Shown: positions 8,014 through 16,772, counted from the first letter of the stretch. The stretch is 24,777 bases of DNA from JBIKVP01 sp044356745 (GCA_044356745.1 JBIKVP010000025.1:1-24777); one strand, 5' to 3'. A program made the numbers and translations. Notes: generated by a model not told the origin, from the letters alone.

Positions 8014-9129
8014 ATGTTCAATCAAACCGCGTCATTATTCCAGCCGCTTCTTCTCAAATTTGACCCTGAAACAGCTCATACAATAACGATCCGTACGCTT
8101 GAACAAATGGGACGTGTGCAAGCACTGATGCGGTGCACTCTTCCAAGCCATGATCAACGCTTAAAAGTTGACGTTTTAGGGCAAACCTTCCCCAATCCTT
8201 TAGGATTAGCGGCTGGTTTTGATAAGCAAGCACAGGTGATCGACCCATTGCTCAGGCTTGGATTCGGATTTGTTGAAGCGGGGGGTGTAACGCCTTTGCC
8301 TCAAGAGGGTAACGCGCGTCCACGTGTTTTCCGCCTGCCAAACGACGGCGCTGTGATAAACCGTTATGGTCTTAATAGTGAAGGCCTTGAGATCATTGCA
8401 AAACGTCTTGAAGCACGTCGCGCAACGCATCACGTTGGCGGCATCGTAGGCATCAATATGGGGGCGAATAAAGACTCATCAGATCGCATTGCCGACTATG
8501 TCACCTGCATGAAGCGCCTTGCAGGATTAACAGATTTTGCCACGATCAATGTTTCCTCACCCAACACCCCTGGTTTGCGCGATCTTCAGGGCGAAGAAAT
8601 GCTCAAAGATATTCTTAAGCGCACGATGCAAGCGCGTGAGGATGCCATGGATCAAGGACTCGCACGCACCGCTGTGCTTTTAAAGATTGCACCAGATATC
8701 TCTTTGCCAACATTGGATGGTATTCTCGACATTGCCGTGACATGCGGCATTGATGGTGTCATTATTGCGAATACAACTGTATCACGCCCTATCCATTTGC
8801 ATCATATGAAAGAGGCCAGCCAAACAGGTGGATTATCAGGGCGTCCGCTGTTTGATTTATCAACAAAACTGCTAGCACACGCTTACACCCGCATTGGAAA
8901 ACGCCTTCCTCTTATTGGTGTTGGCGGTATTGAGAGCGGAGAAACTGCATGGCGAAAAATCGAAGCAGGAGCAAGTCTTATTCAGCTTTACACGGCGTTA
9001 ATTTACCAAGGCCCTGCTCTGATCACCCAAATCCTTGACCACCTTGTCGCACGATTAGCGTCAGAAAATTTATCATCACTCATACCCGTTATTGGGCGTG
9101 CGAGTGCTGAGTTAGCAAAAGAGCTTTAA
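8014..9129 (+). CDS. pyrD: Dihydroorotate dehydrogenase (quinone), class 2
   Basis: 371 residues. PyrD oxidises dihydroorotate to orotate in pyrimidine synthesis and passes electrons through FMN to membrane quinone. The N-terminal stretch (about 1-45, FQPLLLKFDPETAHTITIRT) is the class 2 membrane-docking extension. NPLGLAAGFDK (about 61-71) begins the FMN barrel. NVSSPNTPGLR carries the catalytic Ser at about 182, characteristic of class 2. GVGGIESG near the C-terminus binds the FMN phosphate. The length fits the family. No strong ribosome site precedes the ATG at 8014. It converges on the histidine phosphatase gene with a five-base gap. Confidence 0.96.
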   Translation: MFNQTASLFQPLLLKFDPETAHTITIRTLEQMGRVQALMRCTLPSHDQRLKVDVLGQTFPNPLGLAAGFDKQAQVIDPLLRLGFGFVEAGGVTPLPQEGNARPRVFRLPNDGAVINRYGLNSEGLEIIAKRLEARRATHHVGGIVGINMGANKDSSDRIADYVTCMKRLAGLTDFATINVSSPNTPGLRDLQGEEMLKDILKRTMQAREDAMDQGLARTAVLLKIAPDISLPTLDGILDIAVTCGIDGVIIANTTVSRPIHLHHMKEASQTGGLSGRPLFDLSTKLLAHAYTRIGKRLPLIGVGGIESGETAWRKIEAGASLIQLYTALIYQGPALITQILDHLVARLASENLSSLIPVIGRASAELAKEL

Positions 9130-9134
9130 AACTA

Positions 9135-9752
9135 TCATACCCACCGATATGCACGATCCGCAATAATGAGCACCCGATCATGGGGTATGTGCATTAAAGC
9201 AGCTTTGGGATGAGCAACGCCGCATAAAGAGGCAAGCAGAACCCGCGATACCCCACCATGCGCTACAATGACAGATTTGTTAAGCTTCTGCACTTTTAAA
9301 TGCTCTATTATACGCTCCCCTGCGCGTTTAACCCTTGTGAGAAGCATGTCGTAATTCTCACCTTCAGGCGGCACATATCCCCATTTATCACGCTGACGTG
9401 CGCTGGCATCATGGGGAAAGCGTTGCGTAATCTCGCGCCATGTCATCCCTTCCCAGCGCCCAAAGGTCAATTCCATGAGGTCAACATCAGTGGATATGAC
9501 AGGCAAGCTTTGATCCAAACGCTCACAAATAATGCGCGCTGTTTGTTGTGCACGCATTAACGGACTAACGAAAAAGGGCGGTGGATTGTACACATCAATC
9601 AGCGTTGAAAGAATATCTCCCGAGCGATGCGCGTCCTTCTCACCTTGCTCATTCAGGGGGATATCGCGCTGACCTTGCAGCATCCCCTCTTTATTCCAAT
9701 CGGTTTCACCATGCCGGATAACATAAAGCGTGGTATCCGGTGGGAAGATCAT
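9135..9752 (-). CDS. Histidine phosphatase family protein (phosphoglycerate mutase-like)
   Basis: 205 residues of the histidine phosphatase superfamily. The RHG motif with the phospho-accepting His14 is in YVIRHGETDWN. An Arg at 67 (SPLMRAQQTA), an acidic Glu94 in MELTFGRWEG and a second catalytic His165 in VAHGGVSR complete the pocket. The length suits GpmB/CobC-like phosphatases rather than the 230-250-residue cofactor-dependent GpmA. Enolase lies 11 kb away in the window, but that does not make this a glycolytic mutase; the substrate is open. AGGG lies eight bases before the ATG. Confidence 0.88.
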   Translation of the reverse strand: MIFPPDTTLYVIRHGETDWNKEGMLQGQRDIPLNEQGEKDAHRSGDILSTLIDVYNPPPFFVSPLMRAQQTARIICERLDQSLPVISTDVDLMELTFGRWEGMTWREITQRFPHDASARQRDKWGYVPPEGENYDMLLTRVKRAGERIIEHLKVQKLNKSVIVAHGGVSRVLLASLCGVAHPKAALMHIPHDRVLIIADRAYRWV

Positions 9753-9781
9753 TTAAAAAACCCTGATTATGAAGAGCGCTG

Positions 9782-9808
9782 TTATTCGCCTTAAGCTAAG
9801 GCGAATAA
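9782..9808 (-). terminator. Perfect 12-bp hairpin directly after fabI
   Basis: TTATTCGCCTTA and TAAGGCGAATAA are perfect inverted arms around AGC. The hairpin begins one base beyond the fabI stop codon. No T-run follows on the minus strand, so it may be an atypical terminator or a 3' stabilising hairpin that separates fabI from the phosphatase gene. Confidence 0.55.
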
Positions 9809-9809
9809 G

Positions 9810-10637
9810 TTAGTCTTTATCAATTGTAATATCTGGCGCTTCAGGGTTTTTCATGCCGACAACGTGATAACCGCAATCCACATGCAGAATTTCCCCCGTC
9901 ATACCGCGTGACATATCCGAGCATAAATAAACCGCTGTATCACCCACTTCTTCGGTTGTGACAGTACGACGCATGGGAGAGTTATATTCATTCCAACGCA
10001 AAATATAACGGAAATCACCAATGCCAGATGCTGCAAGAGTTTTGATGGGACCTGCTGAAATTGCATTCACGCGAATATTTTTAGGCCCCAGATCAGCTGC
10101 CATATAGCGTACACTGGCCTCAAGCGCTGCTTTAGCAACGCCCATCACGTTATAGTGTGGCATCCACTTTTCTGCACCGTAGTAGGTGAGCGTCAGCATT
10201 GAACCGCCATTTGTCATGAGCTTCTCAGCACGTTGCGCAATCGCCGTAAATGAATAACACGAGATCAAAAGCGACTGCGTAAAGTTTTCCTGACTGGTAT
10301 CAACATAGCGCCCAGTGAGCTCATTTTTATCTGAGAATGCGATGCAATGTACGAGAAAATCAAGACCGCCCCATTCACGGCGCACGGTTTCAAATACAGC
10401 GTCAATGGTCGCAGGATCATTCACATCACAATGTCCAACAACCTTTGCATCAAGCTCGGCTGCAAGAGGCTCAACGCGTTTACGAAGTGCATCGCCTTGA
10501 TAAGTAAAGGCTAGCTCAGCCCCCGCAAGTCGTGCAGCGCGAGCAATGCCCCACGCGATAGAGCGGTTATTGGCGACACCCATCACCAGACCGCGTTTTC
10601 CAGCCATGATTGGAGTTGAAAGTGGTGTAAGGCTCAT
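9810..10637 (-). CDS. fabI: Enoyl-[acyl-carrier-protein] reductase (NADH) FabI
   Basis: 275 residues from the ATG at 10637. FabI makes the last reduction in each fatty-acid elongation cycle and is the target of triclosan. The FabI-type Rossmann start KRGLVMGVANNRSIAWGIA (about 14-32) is diagnostic. The catalytic residues are Tyr152 and Tyr162 ten residues apart, then Lys169 after six more (YNVMGVAK). VNAISAGPIKTLAASGI forms the substrate loop. An in-frame TTG at 10649 would add four residues but lacks a ribosome site. A third candidate ATG at 10607 starts MAGKRG. The gene is separate from the upstream kinase gene (gap about 87 bases). Confidence 0.95.
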   Translation of the reverse strand: MSLTPLSTPIMAGKRGLVMGVANNRSIAWGIARAARLAGAELAFTYQGDALRKRVEPLAAELDAKVVGHCDVNDPATIDAVFETVRREWGGLDFLVHCIAFSDKNELTGRYVDTSQENFTQSLLISCYSFTAIAQRAEKLMTNGGSMLTLTYYGAEKWMPHYNVMGVAKAALEASVRYMAADLGPKNIRVNAISAGPIKTLAASGIGDFRYILRWNEYNSPMRRTVTTEEVGDTAVYLCSDMSRGMTGEILHVDCGYHVVGMKNPEAPDITIDKD

Positions 10638-10724
10638 ATGTTGATCCAAATCAAAAAAATGTCATGTCTTGCCCTGCTTCCTTAACTGAGAGTGCGTCAT
10701 CAGAAAAGAATAAAATGTCAGGCT

Positions 10725-11759
10725 CTAATCGGAAAATTTTGGCAAAACCACTTGGAATGTGGTGCCTTCTCCTAAAACAGAGTGCACTTCAAGCCGTCCT
10801 TGATGGCGATTGATGATATGCTTGACAATCGCCAGTCCCAATCCCGTACCCCCTTTGGCGCGACTTCCCGCCACATCCACACGATAAAATCGCTCCGTCA
10901 GACGTGGGATATGTTCATGAGGGATACCTGTCCCAAAATCACGAATACTCAAAAGAATGTCATGACGTTCTGCATGTGATTTCTCTTCTAAGGTAATCGA
11001 CACACGGCCGCCCGATCCACCATATTTAATCGCGTTTTCAATGAGGTTTTCTGCAACACGGATCAGTTCGTCACGATCACCTTTGACCATGAAACGCGTT
11101 GATGAGGGAACAAAATCAAGAATAACACCATGATTTTGAGCAAGCGTACGCAGACTTTCCAACGCTTCGCGTACTGTTGTCATCAGATCAACAGGCTCTT
11201 CCGGAAGCACATGTGCTTTCACCTCTATGCTTGAAAGCGAGAGTAGATCATCAATCAAGCGCCTCATGCGTTGCGCCTGTTCACGCATGACCCCCAAAAA
11301 TGTTTGACGCATAGGCGCATCATCTTTCGCTGAACCTTCGAGCGTATCAATAAAACCTAATATGGCTGTAAGGGGCGTGCGCAATTCGTGACTGGCATTG
11401 GCGACAAAATCCACACGCATCCGCTCTAGGGCTTTGGAAGCTGATAAATCGTGACAAATAATGAGTGCCCCCCCCGTAGCAAGGGGAGCAAGACGAAGAT
11501 CATAAAACTGCTCTTGAGGGACACGACGCGCGTAAAGACGCTCTTGCACTTCGCGATTGGCCACAACAAGCGCAAGGGCATCAAGGATCACAGGATCGCG
11601 AATAGCCATTGATAACGCATCACCCTTATCAAGGGCAGGAAAAATACGCTTTGCACTTTCATTAAAGGCCACAATGTCAAAATCATCACTCACAGCGATG
11701 ACAGGTTCAGCCAGTGCATTAATAACTGCTGTAAGAAGGGGTGGAGCAGAAAGTGGCAT
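10725..11759 (-). CDS. PhoR-like sensor histidine kinase lacking membrane segments
   Basis: 344 residues. A PAS-like domain occupies about 8-105 (LAEPVIAVSDDFDIVAFNES). A HisKA dimerisation domain follows with phospho-acceptor His124 in NASHELRTPLTAILGF. The ATPase domain has an N box (ENLIENAIKYGG), a G1 box (DFGTGIP) and a G2 box (GGTGLGLAIVKH). Sequence and order match PhoR, the phosphate-responsive kinase, but PhoR normally begins with membrane helices, and none is present here. No response regulator or pst gene is adjacent. The ATG sits five bases after the stop of the flippase-like gene and lacks a good ribosome site, which suggests translational coupling. Confidence 0.85.
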   Translation of the reverse strand: MPLSAPPLLTAVINALAEPVIAVSDDFDIVAFNESAKRIFPALDKGDALSMAIRDPVILDALALVVANREVQERLYARRVPQEQFYDLRLAPLATGGALIICHDLSASKALERMRVDFVANASHELRTPLTAILGFIDTLEGSAKDDAPMRQTFLGVMREQAQRMRRLIDDLLSLSSIEVKAHVLPEEPVDLMTTVREALESLRTLAQNHGVILDFVPSSTRFMVKGDRDELIRVAENLIENAIKYGGSGGRVSITLEEKSHAERHDILLSIRDFGTGIPHEHIPRLTERFYRVDVAGSRAKGGTGLGLAIVKHIINRHQGRLEVHSVLGEGTTFQVVLPKFSD

Positions 11760-11764
11760 AAAAC

Positions 11765-12871
11765 TTACATATCTGACGGCGAAGAAACGCCGCCGCGTTT
11801 GAAAATTGTGGCAAGCGTTTTAAGACGGTGACGAATCTCATAACCACCGAGCAACGCAAGCGCTAAAATAAACGGTGCAATAAAATAGATCAGACGAAAT
11901 AACAACAACGATCCCAGAACCTGCCCTTTGGGCAAATGATCAAGAGACAACAGAATTGTCGCTTCAAAGACACCCAGTCCACCAGGAGAATGACTCGCAA
12001 TGCCAAGCATGACTGCTGCGACATAAAGCGCTAAAAATGTTTCAAATCCAATACCGTGTCCTGCCGGAAGCAATACGTACAACACCCCCGCCGATGCACA
12101 CACATCACCAATACCTAAAATCGCCTGTGCACCTGATAAACGAAATCCGGGGAGTTCAAGCCGCCACCCTTGCAGCGAAACCACGCGCCGTTTCAAACCA
12201 ACCCAAATGAAATACGCAATCACTAAGCCAAGAGAGGTAACACCCAGTAACCGTGTGACCGAAACTTTAAGATTGGTGAGATCAGCAACCGTAATGGCTT
12301 CCTTGATCAAGCTCCACCCAAGGACAACGCCCATGCCAAGCCAGAACGTAATCCCCGCAATCACCGCTAAACTTGCCACTTGCGCTGCGCTCAAACCTTT
12401 TGGCGCATAAATCCAATACCGGACTGTTCCGCCCGTAATGAGGGGGAAACCTAAGTTAAAACTCACGGCGTAGCTGGTAAAAGACGCGAGTGCAGTTGTC
12501 GCATAGCTGACTTTTAAATGCAGTTGCCTCAAGGCAAGGGCATCATAACATGTTAAAAGCAGATAACTAAATGCACATAGGCCAATCGCAAATAAGAGCT
12601 GCTCGCCGCTAGCACGTGAAAATGCACGCATGACATCGGCGGAATCAATTTCACTGCTAATCCGCCAAAGCACGTAAACAGAGATAGCAAGGAGAACCAG
12701 ACTTGCAGCGGTTCCAAGCCATGTCCAGCGCCTTTTAGGGGGCGCAGGATCGCGCTCTGCAATCATCGTATCATCGTCAAACAATGAGGTAATGGAGGAC
12801 TCACGCGTCTCCAATGCATGATCATCTGATGACGCGGGTTTTGAAGGCGGCATGTTCGATTGATCATTCAT
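11765..12871 (-). CDS. Flippase-like/MprF N-terminal-domain membrane protein (YbhN/UPF0104 type)
   Basis: About 368 residues. A polar N-terminal tail (about 1-45) is followed by roughly eight hydrophobic segments. Sequences such as SFTSYAVSFNLGFPLITGGTVRYW and SHSPGGLGVFEATILL match the family that includes the lipid-flipping half of MprF. The DUF2156 aminoacyl-transferase half of full MprF is absent, so lysyl-lipid synthesis is not expected; moving a lipid across the inner membrane is plausible. The ATG at 12871 is chosen, with a TTG at 12874 as alternative. It is followed after five bases by the PhoR-like kinase gene. Confidence 0.85.
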   Translation of the reverse strand: MNDQSNMPPSKPASSDDHALETRESSITSLFDDDTMIAERDPAPPKRRWTWLGTAASLVLLAISVYVLWRISSEIDSADVMRAFSRASGEQLLFAIGLCAFSYLLLTCYDALALRQLHLKVSYATTALASFTSYAVSFNLGFPLITGGTVRYWIYAPKGLSAAQVASLAVIAGITFWLGMGVVLGWSLIKEAITVADLTNLKVSVTRLLGVTSLGLVIAYFIWVGLKRRVVSLQGWRLELPGFRLSGAQAILGIGDVCASAGVLYVLLPAGHGIGFETFLALYVAAVMLGIASHSPGGLGVFEATILLSLDHLPKGQVLGSLLLFRLIYFIAPFILALALLGGYEIRHRLKTLATIFKRGGVSSPSDM

Positions 12872-12984
12872 CAAAGGGCGATTCGCATCCTGTTATTTTA
12901 CGAAGCGTTGTTGAAGGCTGTAATGCTTGTCAACACACTCCCCCTCTCATGAAGCCACTTGATGACAAAAAGATGTCTTTAACG

Positions 12985-13536
12985 TCAAGATTGGGACGTT
13001 TTTTCACTCAATGCTTTGAGTGTTGCCAAGCCTTTTTCAAATTGACTACCCACCATTTTGTCGATGTTAAACAGGATTCCAAAAGCGCGAGCGATAAAAT
13101 GATTATGGCCTGACATTGTCCAAATAACGCGCGTATCATTTCCTTCTGGAACCAATGTAAATTGCGATCTGTTGCTCGCAGTCATCGGCGCTGTGAAATC
13201 AAGTTTGATACCAATCAGTGTAAAAGGCTGGCTCTCCACAATAGTCATTTGACCTGCGCCTACCTCGCGATTGCCCGACCATTTAAAAATCGCGCCAACA
13301 CCAGCGTCGAGCCCCTCATATGTATTTTTAACCTGAGGATCGAGCTTGGCCCACGGTGACCAGTCTTGCCATTGATGAAAATTGTTGATCTTCTCAAAAA
13401 CAACCTGCGCTGGTGCGGCAATCGTTATCGATCGAGTGATCGCAAAATGGGACGGCGCTCGCGCCACAATCACACTAAAAATCCCTAATGCGAGGATGAT
13501 ACCGATTAGAACCGCCCAAAAGCCTTTGATCAACAT
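12985..13536 (-). CDS. SRPBCC (polyketide cyclase/START-like) family protein with N-terminal anchor
   Basis: 183 residues. An N-terminal hydrophobic segment (about 5-25) acts as anchor or signal. It is followed by an SRPBCC fold: FAITRSITIAAPAQVVFEKI, the helix NNFHQWQDWSPW, then GVGAIFKWSGN and a C-terminal helix. Such proteins bind hydrophobic ligands in a deep cavity; the ligand here is unknown. The ATG at 13536 has AAGGAG nine bases upstream and is preferred to one at 13566. The 110-base gap to the flippase gene shows no clear regulatory element. Confidence 0.85.
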   Translation of the reverse strand: MLIKGFWAVLIGIILALGIFSVIVARAPSHFAITRSITIAAPAQVVFEKINNFHQWQDWSPWAKLDPQVKNTYEGLDAGVGAIFKWSGNREVGAGQMTIVESQPFTLIGIKLDFTAPMTASNRSQFTLVPEGNDTRVIWTMSGHNHFIARAFGILFNIDKMVGSQFEKGLATLKALSEKTSQS

Positions 13537-13867
13537 TTGACACGCTCCTTTTTTTATCGAGTGCATGATATAACGAAAAAAACGGTCAAGACGAGAAAAT
13601 ATGATGCAGATGTGGACAGATTGATTTTATTTCAAAGCCCAGTTTATGACACCAACCAGCGATGTAATATCGAGCCTCACGTCTTTATTCAAAGCTGGTT
13701 AAATGACCAAATATGCTCTACATATAAAGATATCATTATTTGTTTATATATTGTCAGATCTAGATATTTTGACAGGATGATCCGATGATAACGAGTGGCT
13801 TCAAAACGATTTTCTGACATAAAATCTGGCAGATTTTATTAAGTGCAATAAAAATGGGATTTCAAAC
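13537..13867. other. AT-rich divergent intergenic region
   Basis: 331 bases separate the SRPBCC gene from the thioredoxin operon. The region is richer in A+T than its surroundings. It contains a widely spaced inverted pair AACCAGC/GCTGGTT (13654-13660 and 13694-13700), a TTGACA with no well-spaced -10, and the 19-bp palindrome listed separately. I see no convincing gene; an 83-codon frame here lacks a ribosome site and recognisable sequence. Confidence 0.6.
13820..13838. promoter_or_regulatory. 19-bp perfect palindrome upstream of the thioredoxin operon
   Basis: TAAAATCTG-G-CAGATTTTA is a perfect inverted repeat with 9-base arms and a one-base centre. It ends 29 bases before the thioredoxin start codon. 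Its left arm contains TAAAAT, which could be a -10 hexamer. The size and symmetry suit a dimeric repressor operator. The one-base centre makes a stable RNA hairpin less likely. Confidence 0.45.
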
Positions 13868-14836
13868 ATGTCTACGCCCTCTAATCCGTCCTTTTCGTTT
13901 GGACAGCCCTTCACAACAGCGAGCGCAGCCGTTGCACCGATAAGCGCAGCTCCCACAACCAGCACTGCGCCGCTGATTAAAGATACGACAACACAGGCTT
14001 TTCGACAGGATGTGCTTGTTGAAAGTAAAAATCAGCCTGTTCTTGTCGATTTCTGGGCGCCATGGTGTGAGCCGTGTAAACAGCTTGAACCCACCTTGAA
14101 AAAAGTCGTTGAGGCATCCAAGGGCAAGGTCAAACTCGTAAAGCTCAACATTGATGAGCATCCTGCCATTGCTGGACAACTCGGAATTCGCTCCATCCCC
14201 GCCGTTCTGGCGTTTGATCATGGCAAGCCCGTCGATGGCTTTATGGGGAATGTTCCCGAAAGTCAGCTTCAAGCGTTTATTGATGAATTGACGGGCGGCG
14301 ATATGAGCGCACAGGTCAATGAGGTGCTTAAAGAAGCTGATAATTTGCTCAATGCGGGTGATCTCACACAAGCGGCTCAGCTTTATGCCAATGTGTTGAT
14401 GGAAGACAATCAAAATCTTCATGCCATTGGCGCAATGATCCGCATTCAGGTGATGCTTGGAGAACATGAGTCGGCTAAACGTTATCTGGCTATGGTTCCA
14501 GAAGCCAAACACAGCGACCCTGCCATTGCGAGCGCACGCGCGACCCTTGATCTGGCTGAGCAAAGCGCAAACATTGGTGAACTCACGGCTCTGGAAGAGG
14601 TGGTGAATAAGAACCCGCTTGATCATCAGGCGCGATTTGATTTGGCACTCGCGCTTGCAGCTAAAAATCGCAAAGATGAAGCGATTGATCACCTTTTAAT
14701 CATTGTCAAAAAAGATCGCACATGGAATGAGGACGGCGCACGCAAACAGGTTATCCAGTTTTTTGACGCGTGGGGTGCAATGGATGAAGCGACTCTAACA
14801 GGCCGCCGCAAGCTTTCAACGGCTCTGTTTTCATAA
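13868..14836 (+). CDS. YbbN/CnoX-like thioredoxin with TPR C-terminus
   Basis: 322 residues. An unstructured N-terminus (about 1-37, Ala/Thr/Pro-rich) precedes a thioredoxin domain (about 40-150) with VDFWAPWCEPCK. The active-site pair is Cys67 and Cys70, and a cis-Pro loop occurs at GIRSIPAVLAF. The rest (about 160-322) is helical TPR-like sequence (ADNLLNAGDLTQAAQLYANV). This is the layout of YbbN/CnoX, a chaperone that protects client proteins from aggregation. E. coli CnoX lacks the first Cys, whereas this protein has both and may be redox-active. GGGA lies eight bases before the ATG. The gene starts a co-directional run with pabB 11 bases on. Confidence 0.9.
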   Translation: MSTPSNPSFSFGQPFTTASAAVAPISAAPTTSTAPLIKDTTTQAFRQDVLVESKNQPVLVDFWAPWCEPCKQLEPTLKKVVEASKGKVKLVKLNIDEHPAIAGQLGIRSIPAVLAFDHGKPVDGFMGNVPESQLQAFIDELTGGDMSAQVNEVLKEADNLLNAGDLTQAAQLYANVLMEDNQNLHAIGAMIRIQVMLGEHESAKRYLAMVPEAKHSDPAIASARATLDLAEQSANIGELTALEEVVNKNPLDHQARFDLALALAAKNRKDEAIDHLLIIVKKDRTWNEDGARKQVIQFFDAWGAMDEATLTGRRKLSTALFS

Positions 14837-14847
14837 GGTGGCAGGCC

Positions 14848-16206
14848 TTGCCCACGATTACGCCGCTTGCCTACATTGAACCATTAAACGTGCTTAAAGC
14901 ATGGCAGAATTGTTCTTATCTTGCCTTTCTTGATAGCGCATTGCCCCATCCCGAACGTGGACGATGGTCCTATTTAGCAGTTGATCCAATCGGGGTCTTT
15001 CAGGTTATTGACAACAAAGCGTACTGGAATAACGCACCGCTTAATATGCCACCACTGGAAGCATTGCGTCACCAGCTTCAATTACATGGCTTCCCACACG
15101 CTAGAAAACGCTCAAACCCTCAAGATCCCCCGTTTCAAGGCGGTGCTATTGGAACTATTGGTTATGATAGCGCGCATTTATTTGAAAAAATCCCTGATGC
15201 AGAGTTGAAAAGCGAAGCACCTCTAACACAAATCAATATCGGATTTTATGAGCGCTTATTCGCATGGGACGTGATCGACAAACGCATGTTCTGGATTGCC
15301 CCTGAAGGCGTTGCCCCTCCTGCAATTCATCAACCTGACAGCGATTTTCAAACGACATTAGAGCCCCTTATTTGGCATGCACAAACACCGCGTGACGTGT
15401 TTGAGAACAATGTGCGCAATGCGATTGACATGATCCGCAACGGGGATTTGTTTCAGGTTAATCTTGCACACCGCTTTATCGCACACTCGCCCACACCTCC
15501 TGATCCTTATGCGGTATATGAGACTTTACGCAGCAATAATCCTGCCCCCTTTAGCGCACTTCTCACAACACCAGAGGGCTTTATTGCTTCATCCTCTCCT
15601 GAGCGCTTTTTAAAAGTGGTGAACGGGTATATTGAAACCCGCCCCATCAAAGGCACGCGCCGCAGACATCGTGACCCCGTTCAAGATCAGGCTGCCATTG
15701 ATGAACTCGCGTCAAGTGATAAAGATCGTGCCGAAAATGTCATGATCGTTGATCTACTGCGTAACGATTTATCCAAAGTGTGCACACCCTTAAGCATCGA
15801 GGTTCCAGCGCTGTGCGCGGTTGAAAGTTATGCCCACGTGCATCATCTGGTGTCGGTTGTCACAGGGCAGCTTAAACAGGACTATGATGCGCTTGATCTG
15901 ATTGCGGCAACATTTCCGGGGGGCTCAATCACAGGCGCACCTAAAATCAAAGCGATGGAAGCGATTGCGCGACTGGAAAAAACACGACGCGGCACGTATT
16001 GCGGGGCAATCGGCTATATTGGCTTTGACGGCACGCTTGATCTCAATATCGCTATCAGAACGCTTGTCTGTGAGAAGCAAACACTGTCACTTCACGCCGG
16101 AGGGGGGATAACGCTTTTGTCTGATCCCGCCAGTGAATATGATGAAACATTGGCAAAAGCAGAAAAAATACTGAGTTGTTTGGGAGTATTGGACAATCAT
16201 TCATGA
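14848..16206 (+). CDS. pabB: Aminodeoxychorismate synthase component I
   Basis: 452 residues. PabB joins ammonia from PabA to chorismate to give 4-amino-4-deoxychorismate for folate. The sequence has FQGGAIGTIGYDSAHLFEKI in the N-terminal half. The chorismate-binding domain has SSSPERFL, PIKGTRRRHRDP and FPGGSITGAPKIKAMEAI. Lys268 in PIKGT separates PabB from anthranilate synthase TrpE, which has Ala there. The start is TTG at 14848 with AAGGTGG upstream; no ATG lies nearby. The pabA start overlaps its stop (ATGA). It is 11 bases from the thioredoxin gene, so the two are probably co-transcribed. Confidence 0.95.
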   Translation: MPTITPLAYIEPLNVLKAWQNCSYLAFLDSALPHPERGRWSYLAVDPIGVFQVIDNKAYWNNAPLNMPPLEALRHQLQLHGFPHARKRSNPQDPPFQGGAIGTIGYDSAHLFEKIPDAELKSEAPLTQINIGFYERLFAWDVIDKRMFWIAPEGVAPPAIHQPDSDFQTTLEPLIWHAQTPRDVFENNVRNAIDMIRNGDLFQVNLAHRFIAHSPTPPDPYAVYETLRSNNPAPFSALLTTPEGFIASSSPERFLKVVNGYIETRPIKGTRRRHRDPVQDQAAIDELASSDKDRAENVMIVDLLRNDLSKVCTPLSIEVPALCAVESYAHVHHLVSVVTGQLKQDYDALDLIAATFPGGSITGAPKIKAMEAIARLEKTRRGTYCGAIGYIGFDGTLDLNIAIRTLVCEKQTLSLHAGGGITLLSDPASEYDETLAKAEKILSCLGVLDNHS

Positions 16207-16772
16207 TCCTCATCATCGACAACTATGATTCGTTCGTTTTTAATATTGCCCGCTATGTCACATTAGCCGGTCATGAGCCTCATGTTGTGCGCCATGATGC
16301 GATGCACGCCGAGGATATTACAGCGCTTAATCCTAAAGCGATCATCCTTTCACCAGGTCCATGCTCGCCTTATGAAGCCGGAATTTGCATTGATGTGATT
16401 AAGCGCTTTTCGGGAATAATCCCCATTTTGGGGATTTGTTTAGGGCATCAGTGCATCGGAGCTGCATTTGACGCGCAAATTACACGGGCGCGTGAGCCAA
16501 TGCATGGTAGAGCTTCCCTCATAACCCATAATAAATACGGGATATTTGAAAACCTGCCAAACCCCTTATCGGTTGGACGCTATCATTCTTTGATTGTCAC
16601 TTTAAACGAGCATACGCCCCTCATCATCACTGCGACCAGTGATAAAGGGGACATCATGGCACTGACGCACTGTGAGCACATGACATGGGGGGTGCAGTTT
16701 CATCCTGAATCAATTCTCACAGATCATGGACACGTTATGATGAGCAATTTTCTCAATAAGGCCACATCATGA
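16203..16772 (+). CDS. pabA: Aminodeoxychorismate synthase glutamine amidotransferase component II
   Basis: 189 residues, class I glutamine amidotransferase. It releases ammonia from glutamine for PabB. MILIIDNYDSFVFNIARY is the standard start. The nucleophile is Cys79 in LGICLGHQCIG, with His167 and Glu169 in FHPES completing the triad. In many bacteria one subunit serves both PabB and TrpE; position next to pabB favours the folate role, but dual use cannot be excluded. The start codon lies within the pabB stop, and its own stop overlaps the pabC start. Confidence 0.94.
   Translation: MILIIDNYDSFVFNIARYVTLAGHEPHVVRHDAMHAEDITALNPKAIILSPGPCSPYEAGICIDVIKRFSGIIPILGICLGHQCIGAAFDAQITRAREPMHGRASLITHNKYGIFENLPNPLSVGRYHSLIVTLNEHTPLIITATSDKGDIMALTHCEHMTWGVQFHPESILTDHGHVMMSNFLNKATS

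Noticed and set aside
9135..9752. Glycolytic phosphoglycerate mutase GpmA
   Set aside because: At 205 residues with a GpmB/CobC-like layout it is too short and generic; being in the same window as eno is weak evidence.
13654..13700. AACCAGC/GCTGGTT inverted pair as a structured RNA
   Set aside because: The stem is only seven bases with a loop of 33 bases in AT-rich sequence; no further helices support an RNA.
13537..13788. 83-codon ORF on the plus strand upstream of the thioredoxin gene
   Set aside because: No ribosome site, no recognisable sequence, and it overlaps the 5' end of the SRPBCC gene in antisense.
13862..14692. 276-codon ORF antisense to the thioredoxin gene
   Set aside because: It lies opposite a well-supported gene, its sequence is rich in Cys, Arg and His like a reverse-strand shadow, and it matches no family.
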